From assembly GCF_024172165.1 (NCBI RefSeq), contig NZ_JAMZEB010000002.1, forward strand, positions 9,088,501-9,152,500: DNA of 64,000 nt. Direction: 5' to 3'. Below the pieces are notes generated by a model. It ran no database searches and was not told where the DNA came from. It saw only the letters and a program-made list of their open reading frames with translations. This DNA is from Nonomuraea thailandensis (GTDB lineage Bacteria; Actinomycetota; Actinomycetes; Streptosporangiales; Streptosporangiaceae). A program made the position numbers and the translations under genes. Below, in pieces: positions 44,390-53,340 of this stretch. Every line of letters starts with the position of its first letter. Position 1 is the first letter of the stretch.

Positions 44390-45106
44390 ATGAACACCGT
44401 GGTGGCGGGCATCACCTACCGCGCCCTGCTGGGCCGCCGGCGCATCATCCTGCTCCTGCTGCTCCCGCTCGCCCTGATCGCCCTGACCGTGCTGTTCCGC
44501 CTCGTCGGCGCCGCCGATCAGTCGACGACCGTGGAGCTGATGAAGAGCTTCGCGATCGGCACCATGCTGCCGCTGCTCGGCCTGATCGCCGGCACCGGCG
44601 TCATCGCCCCGGAGATCGACGACGGCACCATCATCCACCTGATGTCGAAGCCGATCTCGCGCCCGGTCATCATCCGGACGAAGTTCCTGGTCGCGGCCTC
44701 GCTGCTGGTCGCGTTCGGAGCCGTGCCCACCTACGTCGCCGGCTGGCTGCTGATCGGCAACGAGGACGGCATCGCGGCCGGCTTCGCCGTCGGCTCGCTG
44801 GTGGCCAGCATCGCCTACGCCGCCGTCTTCCTGCTGCTCGGCGTCGTCACCCGGCACGCGGTCACGATCGGCATCATCTACGCCCTGGTCTGGGAGAGCC
44901 TGGTGGGCAACCTCATCCCGGGCGCCCGCAAGTTCTCCATCCAGCACTGGGGCCAGTCGATCGCCGACCAGCTCACCGACTCGCCCTTCTTCAAGGCCGA
45001 CGTCACGCTCGGCTTCGCCATCCCGGCCCTGCTCGTGGTCACCGTCGGCGCGGTCTTCTGGGCAGGTCAGCGGCTGCGCGTCTTCTCGCTCACGGGCGAC
45101 GAGTGA
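44390..45106 (+). CDS. ABC-2-type permease (module 2)
   Basis: The protein has 238 residues with about six helices. IIHLMSKPISRPVIIRTKFL mirrors the motif of the module 1 permease. It starts right after the module 2 ATPase stop with AGGAGC upstream. Two ATPases and two permeases suggest a heteromeric exporter, which is inference. It ends 4 bp from a convergent permease gene. Confidence 0.88.
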   Translation: MNTVVAGITYRALLGRRRIILLLLLPLALIALTVLFRLVGAADQSTTVELMKSFAIGTMLPLLGLIAGTGVIAPEIDDGTIIHLMSKPISRPVIIRTKFLVAASLLVAFGAVPTYVAGWLLIGNEDGIAAGFAVGSLVASIAYAAVFLLLGVVTRHAVTIGIIYALVWESLVGNLIPGARKFSIQHWGQSIADQLTDSPFFKADVTLGFAIPALLVVTVGAVFWAGQRLRVFSLTGDE

Positions 45107-45109
45107 CGC

Positions 45110-45931
45110 TCACGTGATGTCCCTGCGCAGCGGCGCCGCGATCGCGACGAGCGCGGCGAGCAGCGCGTACGCGAGCAGCACGACGGCCCCCAGCCAGGCG
45201 GGCAGCAGACCGGCGGCGGCCCCGCCGGTCTGCGTCGCGACGGCGTCGGCCAGGTAGGTGAACCCGGTCAGCGCCGCCGCGGACCCGCCCGGCAGGTACG
45301 GATAGAGCAGGTTCGCGCCGGGGATCACCAGCAGCGCGGTCTCGACGAGGTAGAAGTAGCCGCCGAGCACGGCCAGCGCGGCGACCTGGTTGGGCAGCAG
45401 CGCCCCGACGGCCACCCCGAGCAGCGTGTACGCGGCCATCGCCAGCGCGATCCTCACCAGCAGCGCCAGCACGGCGACGGCGGGCAGGCCCAGCGTGATC
45501 CCTTTGACCGCGGCCGCCGCGAAGAGCGCGGCACCGGCCACGGCCGCGCTGAGGAGCCCGTAGCCCAGCCCCGCGACCGCGTAGACGGCGAGCTTGGCGA
45601 GCAGCGCGTGCCACCGTCGGGGAACGAAGAGGGCGGTGGTGGTGATCGTCTGGTGGCGGTGCTCGGCGGCGACCGCGGTGGTTCCGATCAGCGCGGGCAC
45701 GAACGCCAGGATCCCCAGCATCCCGAGCAGCATGCGGGTGCCCTGCTCCGTCTCCAGGCCGGGCAGCGGCGGCTGGAAGTTCTCCGGCCCGATGAGGGCG
45801 AGCAGCCCGATGAACGCGCCGCTGCAGAGCGCCGCGGCCCCTCCCCACAGAGGCAGCCGGGAGGCCGTCAGGCGGTGCCGTTCGGCGGAGAGGATCGCGG
45901 AGGCGCGGCGCCCGGTCATGAGGCAGGTCAT
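45110..45931 (-). CDS. ABC transporter permease (module 3)
   Basis: The protein has 273 residues with six helices and a short basic N-terminus (AILSAERHRLTASRLPLWGG). EHRHQTITTTALFVPRRWHA is typical of permeases in GntR/YtrA-controlled ABC systems. It follows the module 3 ATPase in the same direction; the start could also be an ATG at about 45919. Confidence 0.85.
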   Translation of the reverse strand: MTCLMTGRRASAILSAERHRLTASRLPLWGGAAALCSGAFIGLLALIGPENFQPPLPGLETEQGTRMLLGMLGILAFVPALIGTTAVAAEHRHQTITTTALFVPRRWHALLAKLAVYAVAGLGYGLLSAAVAGAALFAAAAVKGITLGLPAVAVLALLVRIALAMAAYTLLGVAVGALLPNQVAALAVLGGYFYLVETALLVIPGANLLYPYLPGGSAAALTGFTYLADAVATQTGGAAAGLLPAWLGAVVLLAYALLAALVAIAAPLRRDIT

Positions 45932-46806
45932 GAGGCGCCTCCCGTGAGGTCGAGGAAGGCCCGTTCGAGTGTGGGTCTCTCCTGGGTGAGCTCGTGCAGC
46001 GCGATGCCGTGGCGCGCCGCGGCGGCGGCGACCTCGGGAGCGGTCAGCCCCTGGACGCGCAGGACGTCGGGGTGCCGCGCCTCCACGGTGACGCCCTCAC
46101 CGCGCAGGGCGGCCCGCAGCCGTTCCGCCTGCGGCGAGCGCACCTGTACGGCCGCCGCGCCGTACAGGTCGCTCACCGGGCCCGCCGTGACCAGCCGGCC
46201 CTGCCTGATCATCACGACCTGCCCGGCCACCTGCTCCACTTCGCTCAGGACGTGGCTGGAGATCAGGATCGCGCGCCCCTGCCCGGCGAGGTCGCGCAGG
46301 AAGCCGCGCAGCCAGGCGATGCCCTCGGGGTCCAGGCCGTTGGCCGGCTCGTCCAGCACTAGCGCCGCCGGGTCGCCGAGCAGCGCGGTGGCCAGTTGCA
46401 CCCGGCGGCGCATCCCGGTGGACAGCGTGCGTGTCCTGCGTCCGGCGAAGGCCGCCGCCCCGGTCAGCTCCATGACCTCGCTCACCCTGGAACGGGGGTG
46501 CCCGCCCATGCGGGCGTAGACGCGCAGGTGGTCGTGGACGGTGTGAGCGGGGTGGCAGCCCGAGGTGTCGAGCACCGCGCCGACCCGCGACGACGGGCTG
46601 GGCAGGTCGGCGTAGCGGCGCCCGCCGATGGTGGCGCTGCCCGCGCTGGGCCTGACCAGGCCCAGCAGCATGCGCATCGTGGTGGTCTTGCCCGCGCCGT
46701 TCGGGCCGAGGAACGCCGTCACGGTGCCTGCCGCGGCCTCGAAGCTGAGCTCGCTGACCGCCCGCACCGGGCCGAAGGACTTGCTCAGGCCGCGCACCTC
46801 GATCAT
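45928..46806 (-). CDS. ABC transporter ATP-binding protein (module 3)
   Basis: The protein has 292 residues. Walker A GPNGAGKTT, signature LSTGMRRRVQLATAL, Walker B LVLDEPANGLD and SSHVLSEVEQV are intact. The substrate is unknown; homologues with a GntR/YtrA regulator respond to cell-wall antibiotics. It overlaps the small PH-like gene upstream (ATGATCG) and the permease downstream by a few bases. Confidence 0.92.
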   Translation of the reverse strand: MIEVRGLSKSFGPVRAVSELSFEAAAGTVTAFLGPNGAGKTTTMRMLLGLVRPSAGSATIGGRRYADLPSPSSRVGAVLDTSGCHPAHTVHDHLRVYARMGGHPRSRVSEVMELTGAAAFAGRRTRTLSTGMRRRVQLATALLGDPAALVLDEPANGLDPEGIAWLRGFLRDLAGQGRAILISSHVLSEVEQVAGQVVMIRQGRLVTAGPVSDLYGAAAVQVRSPQAERLRAALRGEGVTVEARHPDVLRVQGLTAPEVAAAAARHGIALHELTQERPTLERAFLDLTGGAS

Positions 46807-47156
46807 GCCCTGGCTCCCGCGATCCCGGCACGCAGCCGCCCGGCGGCGTCGACGCTGAACACCAGCTCGTCCACCCCCGCGATCCGCCGGTCGAGGACGA
46901 TCCGCAGCCCTGGGGCGCGGCGGGCGCAGACCAGGCGCTTCACGCGGTCCCACCCGGTCCACACGCCGAGCTTGAGCCGGCCGCTCACGACCAGGCCGCG
47001 CCGCAGCCCGCGCGCCTCGGCCAGCGGCCTTTCCACCAGGCGCACCTCGCGGATCGCGCCCAGCGGCACGCGGGTCGTCGCCCTGCCCACGAACGGCCGT
47101 GTCCACGGCGCGTGCCGCAGCTCGAGCGCTCCCGCCCGGATCTCTACCTCGATCAT
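46803..47156 (-). CDS. Small PH-like beta-rich protein
   Basis: The protein has 117 residues, strand-rich and basic (MIEVEIRAGALELRHAPWTR; VPLGAIREVRLVERPLAEAR). The pattern recalls bacterial PH-like domains found with membrane systems, but the match is only by eye. It is the first gene of the module 3 unit and divergent from the GntR regulator. Confidence 0.6.
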   Translation of the reverse strand: MIEVEIRAGALELRHAPWTRPFVGRATTRVPLGAIREVRLVERPLAEARGLRRGLVVSGRLKLGVWTGWDRVKRLVCARRAPGLRIVLDRRIAGVDELVFSVDAAGRLRAGIAGARA

Positions 47157-47186
47157 GCAAGCCTCCGCTCCATCTGTTCTATTACT

Positions 47187-47201
47187 TCTATATCAGATAG
47201 A
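47187..47201. promoter_or_regulatory. GntR operator candidate
   Basis: TCTAT-ATCAG-ATAGA is an inverted repeat in a 53-bp AT-rich divergent gap, 8 bp before the GntR start. It could repress both the GntR/DUF5808 and the module 3 units. Confidence 0.5.
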
Positions 47202-47209
47202 CTGAGGGT

Positions 47210-47701
47210 GTGAACCTGACCATCGATCTCGACAGCGACGTCCCGATCTACCAGCAGATCAGGGACCGGGTCGTGGAGGCCGTGGCACGCGGTGAGGCCA
47301 AGGAGGGTGATCCGCTGCCGTCCACCCGCCGGCTCGCCACCGACTTCGGGATCAACTTCCACACCGTGAACAAGGCGTACGACCTGCTCAGACAGGAGGG
47401 GGTCATCCGCGTCAACCGCAAGAGCGGCGCGGTCATCAGACGCGACGCGCGCTCAGGCGCGCCGGATCCGGGGTTCGGCGAGCAGTGGCACGAGCGCATG
47501 CGCGTGCTGCTCGCCGAGGCCAGCGTGCACGGTGTGGCTCACGAGGAGATCCTGCGCCAGTGCGCGCAGGTGCTGGCGGGGTTCGGGCAGGCGAGCGTCC
47601 CCGCGCAGGGGAAGGCCGGGCCGAGGCATGAGCCCGCGCAGGGGAAGGCCGGGCCGAGGCATGAGCCCGCGCCGCCTGTGCCGGAGAAGGCGGTCACATG
47701 A
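47210..47701 (+). CDS. GntR-family regulator, YtrA type
   Basis: The protein has 163 residues. The winged HTH DVPIYQQIRDRVVEAVARGE, LPSTRRLATDFGINFHTVNK covers residues 8-65, followed by a short dimer helix, as in YtrA regulators. The tail holds an exact 11-residue duplication (AQGKAGPRHEP twice). The stop overlaps the next start by 4 bp. It likely represses both divergent units at the palindrome upstream. Confidence 0.92.
   Translation: MNLTIDLDSDVPIYQQIRDRVVEAVARGEAKEGDPLPSTRRLATDFGINFHTVNKAYDLLRQEGVIRVNRKSGAVIRRDARSGAPDPGFGEQWHERMRVLLAEASVHGVAHEEILRQCAQVLAGFGQASVPAQGKAGPRHEPAQGKAGPRHEPAPPVPEKAVT
47603..47668 (+). repeat. 33-bp exact tandem duplication in the GntR gene tail
   Basis: Two identical 33-bp copies (47603-47635 and 47636-47668) add 11 codons without a frameshift. 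Exact identity suggests a recent event. Confidence 0.9.
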
Positions 47702-48789
47702 CGCCGGTCGTCGCGGCCCTGGCCGCCGTCGTGCTGATCGGCTGCATCGCGCTGATCACGCCCGCGCTGGCCAGACCCACGCTGCCGTTCGGCGTGCGCG
47801 TCCCTGACGACCGCGCCGCCGACCCGGCCGTCATCGCCCAGCGGCGAGCCTACGTGCGGCTGGTGCTGCTCGCCATGGTCCTGTTCGCTCCGCTCACCGC
47901 CACCTTCGGGCAGCTCTGGCTCGCGGGGTTCGGCGTGGCCTGCCTGACGCTGTACCACCGGGCCCACCTCAAGGTGCGCGCCGCCAAGCAGGCAGGCCGC
48001 TGGCTCGCCGGCAGGCGCCAGGGCGTCACCGTGAACACCTCGTTCCGCTCGGATCCCGTCCGCCTGCCCTGGCGCTGGATCCTGCCCGCGGTCGCCATCA
48101 CCCTGGCCACCGCCGCGTTCGGCCGGTGGCGCTACGACGCCCTGCCCGCCACGCTGGCGCACTTCCACGGGCTCGGCGTCGATCCCGCCCGGCGCGCGCC
48201 CACCACCGCGCTCGCCGCCTTCGAGCCGGTGCTGTTCCAGGCGGCGGTCACCCTGGCCTTCCCCGCGTTGACGATGGTCCTGCTGCGCGCCCGCCCCGAC
48301 CTCGACGCCGCCCGCCCGGCGGGATCGGCCCGCAGATACCGCGTCTACCTGCGCGGCATGGCGCGGCTCTGCCTGCTCGGCGCCGCCTGCGTGAACTTCT
48401 CGTTGTTCATCGCCGCGCTGCAGCTCTGGGAGGTCTCCGCGGCCGGCACCGCGGCCGCCGTGCTCCCGCTCGCCGCCCTGCTGCTGGGCCCGCTCGCCTG
48501 GGAATGGCGCGTCGGGCAGGGAGGGCACCGCCTGCCCGCCCTGCCGGGTGAGGAGAAGGAGGACTCCGGGCTCGTGCAGCGCGACGACGACCGGCACTGG
48601 TTCCTCGCCGGCACCGTCTACGCCAACCGCCACGACCCCGCCGTCGTCCTGCACGCGCGCTTCGGCCAGACCTGGACGCTGAACCTCGGGCATCCCGTGA
48701 CATGGGCGATCGCCGCCGCCCTGGCCGCGCTGGTGCTGCTGGCCCTCACGGGGGTCATCGACCTGCCCGAACGGCAGAGTCTCTTCTGA
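47698..48789 (+). CDS. DUF1648/DUF5808-family membrane protein
   Basis: The protein has 363 residues with about seven helices. The middle shows the DUF1648-type LPATLAHFHGLGVDP, and the C-terminal DUF5808 block reads RHWFLAGTVYANRHDPAVVL and FGQTWTLNLGHPVTW. Such proteins regularly follow GntR/YtrA regulators and may help sense or resist envelope stress. It is translationally coupled to the GntR gene. Confidence 0.85.
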   Translation: MTPVVAALAAVVLIGCIALITPALARPTLPFGVRVPDDRAADPAVIAQRRAYVRLVLLAMVLFAPLTATFGQLWLAGFGVACLTLYHRAHLKVRAAKQAGRWLAGRRQGVTVNTSFRSDPVRLPWRWILPAVAITLATAAFGRWRYDALPATLAHFHGLGVDPARRAPTTALAAFEPVLFQAAVTLAFPALTMVLLRARPDLDAARPAGSARRYRVYLRGMARLCLLGAACVNFSLFIAALQLWEVSAAGTAAAVLPLAALLLGPLAWEWRVGQGGHRLPALPGEEKEDSGLVQRDDDRHWFLAGTVYANRHDPAVVLHARFGQTWTLNLGHPVTWAIAAALAALVLLALTGVIDLPERQSLF

Positions 48790-48803
48790 GTCGCTTCTGA
48801 GGC

Positions 48804-48835
48804 GTTCACCGGGCGCGGCCTCGCACCCGGTGAAC
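48804..48835. terminator. Bidirectional terminator between DUF5808 and glmM genes
   Basis: Perfect 10-bp arms GTTCACCGGG (48804-48813) and CCCGGTGAAC (48826-48835) with a 12-nt loop lie between two convergent stops. Confidence 0.7.
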
Positions 48836-48844
48836 GATCGATCG

Positions 48845-50191
48845 TCAGACGCAGGCCGTACGCACGACGTCGGCCAGCCGCCCCGCCACCTGGGTGGCGT
48901 GCTCCTCGGAAGCGGCCTCCACCATGACCCGAATCATGGGCTCGGTCCCGCTCGGCCGGATCAGCACCCGGCCGGTCTCCCCCAGCTCCGCCTCCGCCTC
49001 GGCGACGGCGGCGACGAGCTCGGGCACCGAGGCCTTGCCCTTGTCGACGTCCTTGACGTTGATCAGGATCTGCGGCAGCGGCGTCATCACCGCGGCCAGC
49101 TCCTTCAGCGGCACGCCCGACTTGGCCATCACGCCCAGCAGGTGCAGCGAGGTGAGCAGGCCGTCGCCCGTGGTGGCGTGGTCGAGCATGATGACGTGCC
49201 CCGACTGCTCGCCGCCCAGGTTGAAGCCGTCGGACTTCATCCGCTCCAGCACGTAGCGGTCACCCACCGACGTCTCCACCACGGTGATCCCCGCGCCGCG
49301 CATCGCGAGCTTGAAGCCCAGGTTGGACATCACGGTCGCGACGACGGTGTCCTTGGCCAGCGTGCCCTCGCCGTGCATGGCGGCGGCGAGGATGGCCATG
49401 ATGTGGTCGCCGTCGATGATCGCGCCCGTGTGGTCGACCGCCAGGCAGCGGTCGGCGTCGCCGTCGTAGGCCACGCCCAGGTCGGCCCCGCGCGAGATGA
49501 CGACCTGCTGGAGCTTGTCCAGGTGGGTCGAGCCGTGGCCGGCGTTGATGTTGAGGCCGTCGGGCCTGGCGCCGATCGCCTCGACCCTGGCGCCCGCGCG
49601 CAGCAGCGCCTCGGGCGCCACCATGTGGGCCGCCCCGTGAGCGCAGTCGACCACGATGTTCAGCCCGTCCAGGGACGCGCTCATCGTGGTCAGGACGTGG
49701 GAGATGTACCGGTCGGCCTCGCCGTAGGCGTCGCGCACGCGGCCGACGCCGGAGCCGACGGGGAAGCTCCACTCCTCACCGAGCCGCCGCTCGATCTCGT
49801 CCTCCACCGCGTCGGACAGCTTGAAGCCTCCGCGCGCCAGGAACTTGATGCCGTTGTCGGGCGCCGGGTTGTGCGAGGCCGACAGCATGACCCCGAGATC
49901 GGCGCCGAGCGCGGCGGTGAGGTGGGCGACGGCCGGGGTGGGCAGCACGCCGAGGCGCAGCACATCCACTCCGGACGCCGCGAGGCCGGCGACCACTGCG
50001 GCCTCGAGAAACTCTCCCGAGGCACGCGGGTCCCGGCCTACGACCGCTACCGGACGGCGTCCGGTAGCGGCGAACGCGCCTGCATCGCCGAGGACGTGCG
50101 CCGCCGCCACGGACAGATCCATGGCGAGCTCCGCCGTGAGGTCGCGACCAGCGACCCCACGTACCCCGTCGGTGCCGAAAAGGCGCGCCAA
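48845..50191 (-). CDS. glmM: Phosphoglucosamine mutase
   Basis: The protein has 448 residues. It interconverts glucosamine-6-P and glucosamine-1-P for UDP-GlcNAc. The N-terminus LARLFGTDGVRG fixes a TTG start at 50191, 1 bp after the rpsI stop. The phosphoserine is Ser106 in MLSASHNPAPDNG, and the metal loop is VAYDGDADRCLAVD. It is co-transcribed with rplM-rpsI. glmS, often nearby, is not in this window. Confidence 0.96.
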   Translation of the reverse strand: MARLFGTDGVRGVAGRDLTAELAMDLSVAAAHVLGDAGAFAATGRRPVAVVGRDPRASGEFLEAAVVAGLAASGVDVLRLGVLPTPAVAHLTAALGADLGVMLSASHNPAPDNGIKFLARGGFKLSDAVEDEIERRLGEEWSFPVGSGVGRVRDAYGEADRYISHVLTTMSASLDGLNIVVDCAHGAAHMVAPEALLRAGARVEAIGARPDGLNINAGHGSTHLDKLQQVVISRGADLGVAYDGDADRCLAVDHTGAIIDGDHIMAILAAAMHGEGTLAKDTVVATVMSNLGFKLAMRGAGITVVETSVGDRYVLERMKSDGFNLGGEQSGHVIMLDHATTGDGLLTSLHLLGVMAKSGVPLKELAAVMTPLPQILINVKDVDKGKASVPELVAAVAEAEAELGETGRVLIRPSGTEPMIRVMVEAASEEHATQVAGRLADVVRTACV

Positions 50192-50192
50192 T

Positions 50193-50717
50193 TTAGCGCT
50201 TGCTGTACTGCGGAGCCTTACGGGCCTTCTTGAGGCCGTACTTCTTCCGCTCCGTGGCGCGGGCGTCACGGGTGAGGAAGCCGGCCTTCTTCAGCGGCGG
50301 GCGGTTGACCTCGACGTCCAGGATCGCCAGGGCGCGGGACAGGCCCATGCGCAGCGCGCCGGCCTGACCGGTGACGCCGCCGCCGTCGATGCGGGCGATG
50401 ACGTCGAACGCCTCCTCGGCGCCGAGCACCACGAAGGGCTCGTTGACGATCTGCTGGTGGACCTTGTTCGGGAAGTAGACGTCCAGCGAACGACCGTTGA
50501 TCGTCCACTTGCCGGTGCCGGGGACGATGCGCACGCGGGCGATCGCCTCCTTGCGGCGGCCGGTGCCGTACGAGTTGCCCGTGGTGACGGGCTTGCGCAC
50601 GGGAGCGTCAGCGCTGGCGGCGGACTCGGTGGTGTACTCGGACGGGAAGTCCTCGCCGGAGAATTCCTCCAGCTCGGCCGTCTCTACGACCGTCTCGACA
50701 CCGGTGGGCTCAGCCAC
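50193..50717 (-). CDS. rpsI: 30S ribosomal protein S9
   Basis: The protein has 174 residues. The core (YGTGRRKEAIARVRIVPGTG to RKAPQYSKR) is standard S9; the SKR end reaches the P-site tRNA. An acidic N-terminal extension of about 45 residues (ETAELEEFSGEDFPSEY) is typical of actinobacteria. It lies between rplM and glmM. Confidence 0.97.
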   Translation of the reverse strand: MAEPTGVETVVETAELEEFSGEDFPSEYTTESAASADAPVRKPVTTGNSYGTGRRKEAIARVRIVPGTGKWTINGRSLDVYFPNKVHQQIVNEPFVVLGAEEAFDVIARIDGGGVTGQAGALRMGLSRALAILDVEVNRPPLKKAGFLTRDARATERKKYGLKKARKAPQYSKR

Positions 50718-50743
50718 GGTTCTCCTCTAACTCTTTCGAACTA

Positions 50744-51187
50744 CTACTGGGCGATCTGGGTGATCTCGAACGGCACCGGCTGCTGGGCCTGGTGCGGGTG
50801 CTCGGAACCCGCGTAGACCTTCAGCTTCTTGGCCATCTTCCGACCGAGGGAGTTCTTCGGCAGCATGCCCTTCACGGCCTTCTCGACGGCCTTGTCGGGG
50901 CGCTTGTCCATGAGCTCGCCATAGCTGACGGAACGCAGACCGCCCGGGTAGCCCGAGTGGCGGTACGCCTTCTTCTGCTCACGCTTGTTGCCGCTCAGCG
51001 CGATCTTGTCGGCGTTGATGACGATGACGAAGTCACCGGTGTCGACGTGGTTCGCGAAGATCGGCTTGTGCTTGCCGCGGAGCAGGGTCGCGACGTGGCT
51101 GGCCAGCCGGCCCAGCACGACATCGGTCGCGTCGATGACGTACCACTGACGCTGGACGTCGGCGGGCTTCGGTGAGTACGTGCGCAC
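50744..51187 (-). CDS. rplM: 50S ribosomal protein L13
   Basis: The protein has 147 residues. It contains VIDATDVVLGRLASHVATLL, VINADKIALSGNK and HSGYPGGLRSVSYGEL. The GTG at 51187 (VRTYSPKP) matches the family start and has AAGAAGG upstream; a longer frame runs into the leader hairpin and was refused. Confidence 0.97.
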   Translation of the reverse strand: MRTYSPKPADVQRQWYVIDATDVVLGRLASHVATLLRGKHKPIFANHVDTGDFVIVINADKIALSGNKREQKKAYRHSGYPGGLRSVSYGELMDKRPDKAVEKAVKGMLPKNSLGRKMAKKLKVYAGSEHPHQAQQPVPFEITQIAQ

Positions 51188-51220
51188 GGTCGTAGCCTTC
51201 TTTATGCTCGCGTCTTCGGC

Positions 51221-51238
51221 GCTGTCGGATGCGACAGC
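51221..51238 (-). promoter_or_regulatory. rplM leader hairpin
   Basis: GCTGTCG and CGACAGC form a perfect 7-bp stem with a 4-nt loop, 34 bp before the rplM start. It may be an autoregulatory protein-binding site. Confidence 0.4.
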
Positions 51239-51356
51239 TACATTGGTCGGTCGGTGCGGGCACACGACGGCCCGGACCTTCCGTCTCCTCAACACGGGAG
51301 ATGACGCCGGACGCGCCGCGCATTGGTCACGCTGGACCTATGCACACAACGAACCT

Positions 51357-51386
51357 AAGCTACCCGCCCAAAGGCGTGCAGGTCAA
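51357..51386 (-). promoter_or_regulatory. Promoter of rplM-rpsI-glmM
   Basis: On the minus strand TTGACC (51381-51386) and TAGCTT (51357-51362) are 18 bp apart, 170 bp upstream of rplM. Confidence 0.5.
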
Positions 51387-51494
51387 AGTGACCGGTAACC
51401 CGAGGCGAGTCTACCCGACCGCAGAACGGTTCGATTTCGTTTCCCTGGGACCCCTTCTTTCCCAGGACCAGACATCTCTATCGTTAGCGGCGGT

Positions 51495-52256
51495 ATGTGG
51501 CGGATCTCTCACACCCGGCAAACCCAGCGCGGCCTTCGGCGCCGGAGCCGCTTGGGCGTGCTGACCTGCCTCCTGGCTGTGCTCTTCACGGGCGTGCTCA
51601 TCGGCCGGCTGACCGACGGCCCCGAGGTCGCCCCCCACGTCTACCTGAACGAGACCGCCCCGCCCGCCGCCGCCACCGCCAACCCCGCGCCCACGACGGC
51701 AAGGAAGGCGCAGCCTCAGGCCGAGCGCATCCCCCGTGGCATCACCACGAAGAAGCCGCCCCGCGGCACGGCCACGCCCACGCCGACCAGGACTCCCGAC
51801 GACCAGATCGACGGCTTCAACACGCAGGACGACCCCGCGGTGGCCGTCGCGCCCCACGACGACGGGGTGCGGGTCATGGCGGGCCTGGCGTCCCGGGTCG
51901 TCTCCCTGACCAACTCCGCACGGGCACGGCGCGGCTGCGGGCCGCTGCGGGTGGAGATCTCACTCACCCGCTCCGCGCGGGCGCACTCGCTCGAGATGGC
52001 CCGTACGGGGCAGCTGTCGCACAACTCCCCCGATGGCGCCTCGCCCTGGGACCGGATGGAGCGCGCCGGATACCGCTGGGGCGCCGCCGAGAACATCGGC
52101 GCGGGATACGACACCGCCGAGGAGGCGGTGAACGGCTGGATGGCCAGCCGCGACCACCGCAAGAACATCCTGGACTGCGGCCTGAAGGCCATCGGCGTCG
52201 GCGTCGCCTCGGGCCCTGGAGGACCATGGTGGACTCAGGACTTCGGAACCCAATGA
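51495..52256 (+). CDS. Membrane-anchored CAP (SCP/PR1)-domain protein
   Basis: The protein has 253 residues. One N-terminal helix (LGVLTCLLAVLFTGVLIG) is followed by a Thr/Pro linker and a CAP domain from about 130 (VVSLTNSARARRGCGPLRVE, SHNSPDGASPWDRMERAGY, AAENIGAGYDTAEEAVNGWM, HRKNILDCGLKAIGVG). The CAP His and Glu positions are present. The bacterial CAP role is unclear. It is followed 24 bp later by the Gly-rich membrane gene. Confidence 0.9.
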   Translation: MWRISHTRQTQRGLRRRSRLGVLTCLLAVLFTGVLIGRLTDGPEVAPHVYLNETAPPAAATANPAPTTARKAQPQAERIPRGITTKKPPRGTATPTPTRTPDDQIDGFNTQDDPAVAVAPHDDGVRVMAGLASRVVSLTNSARARRGCGPLRVEISLTRSARAHSLEMARTGQLSHNSPDGASPWDRMERAGYRWGAAENIGAGYDTAEEAVNGWMASRDHRKNILDCGLKAIGVGVASGPGGPWWTQDFGTQ

Positions 52257-52280
52257 CGAACATCACGGTAATGTCGCCGC

Positions 52281-53340
52281 ATGGTTTCCAACGGCAGTGG
52301 GGAACGTGAGAACGGCACGGGCAACGCCCCCTACGGGATGGGAGGCGGTCCGAAAGGTCCGGGCGGCGCTCCCAGGGGCGGCGCTTCCGCAGACGGTGCC
52401 CCCTTCGGTGGCGGTCCCGCTGACGGCGGTCCTGCCGGCGGTTCCTTCATGAACGACGGCCCCTCCGGCAACGGATCCTCCGGCGGCTTCTTCACCAGCC
52501 GCGGCCCGGCGAACGACGGCTCCTCCTCGGGCAACGGCTCGTCCGGCGGCTTCTTCTCCGCGAACGACGGCTCCTCCGGGAACGGCTCGTCCGGCGGCTT
52601 CTTCAGCAGCGGCGGCCCTTCCGGCAACGGGCAGGACCGGTCCTCCGGCGGGGGATCGACCGATCCCTTCGGCAGCAGGCCGCGCGACCCCTTCGACAGC
52701 GGGCCCGACGGGTTCGGCGGCCCTTCCGGCGGCTTCTTCACCAGCAACGGCCCGGCAGGAGGCGGCCCCGGCGGACCCGGTGGCGGACCTGGTGGCGGAC
52801 CCGGCGGCGGTGGGCCCGGCGGCGGCCCTGGCGGCCCCGGTAATGGCAGGCGAGGCGGCGGCCCTGGTGGCGACCCCTTCGGCAGCGGCCCTGGAGGTGG
52901 CGATCCCTTCGGCGGTGGCGGCCCTGGGCGTGGCGGGCCAGGTGGCGGCGGGCCGGGTAGTGGCGGCCCTGGAGGTGGCGACCCCTTCGGCGGTGGCGGC
53001 CCTGGAAGTGGCGGCCCCGGCGGTCCCGGTGGTCCCGGCGGCGGCAGGCCCTCCGGTGGCCCGCCGAGCGGCCCGCAGCCCGGTGGCGGCTTCTTCGGCT
53101 CCGACCCGTTCGGCGGTGACCCCTTCGCCGGCGGTCCCTTCGGCGGTGGCGGGCCGAACGGCCCCGGCCCTGGCGGTCCCGGCCCTGGCGCGCAAGGCCC
53201 CGGCGGCCAAGGCCCGGGCGGTGGCCCCGGTGGTGGCTCTGGTGGTGGCCCCGGTGGTGGCTCTGGTGGCGGCCCCGGCGCTCCCGGCCCTGACGGACGC
53301 TCCGACAGCCGCTCCGAGGGACGTGGCTCAGGCCGCCGCG
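52281..53340 (+). repeat. Gly-rich low-complexity coding tract
   Basis: Irregular GGC/GGT-rich units encode GGPGGG, GGDPFGGG and SSGGFF motifs. The copies differ in size, so slippage is likely. Confidence 0.8.

Larger units (their letters stand above)
51188..51494. other. 307-bp divergent region between rplM and the CAP-domain gene
   Basis: No gene is seen. It contains the rplM leader hairpin (51221-51238), the rplM promoter (51357-51386), a GGTCA-AAG-TGACC repeat over its -35, and CCTGGGA-N9-TCCCAGG (51444-51466) before the CAP gene. Confidence 0.7.

Noticed and set aside
41716..48789. Antibiotic biosynthetic gene cluster
   Set aside because: Only transporters and a regulator are present; no biosynthetic enzyme was seen.
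50744..51295. Longer 183-residue start for L13
   Set aside because: It would translate through the leader hairpin and add a non-homologous Arg-rich leader; the GTG at 51187 gives the family length.
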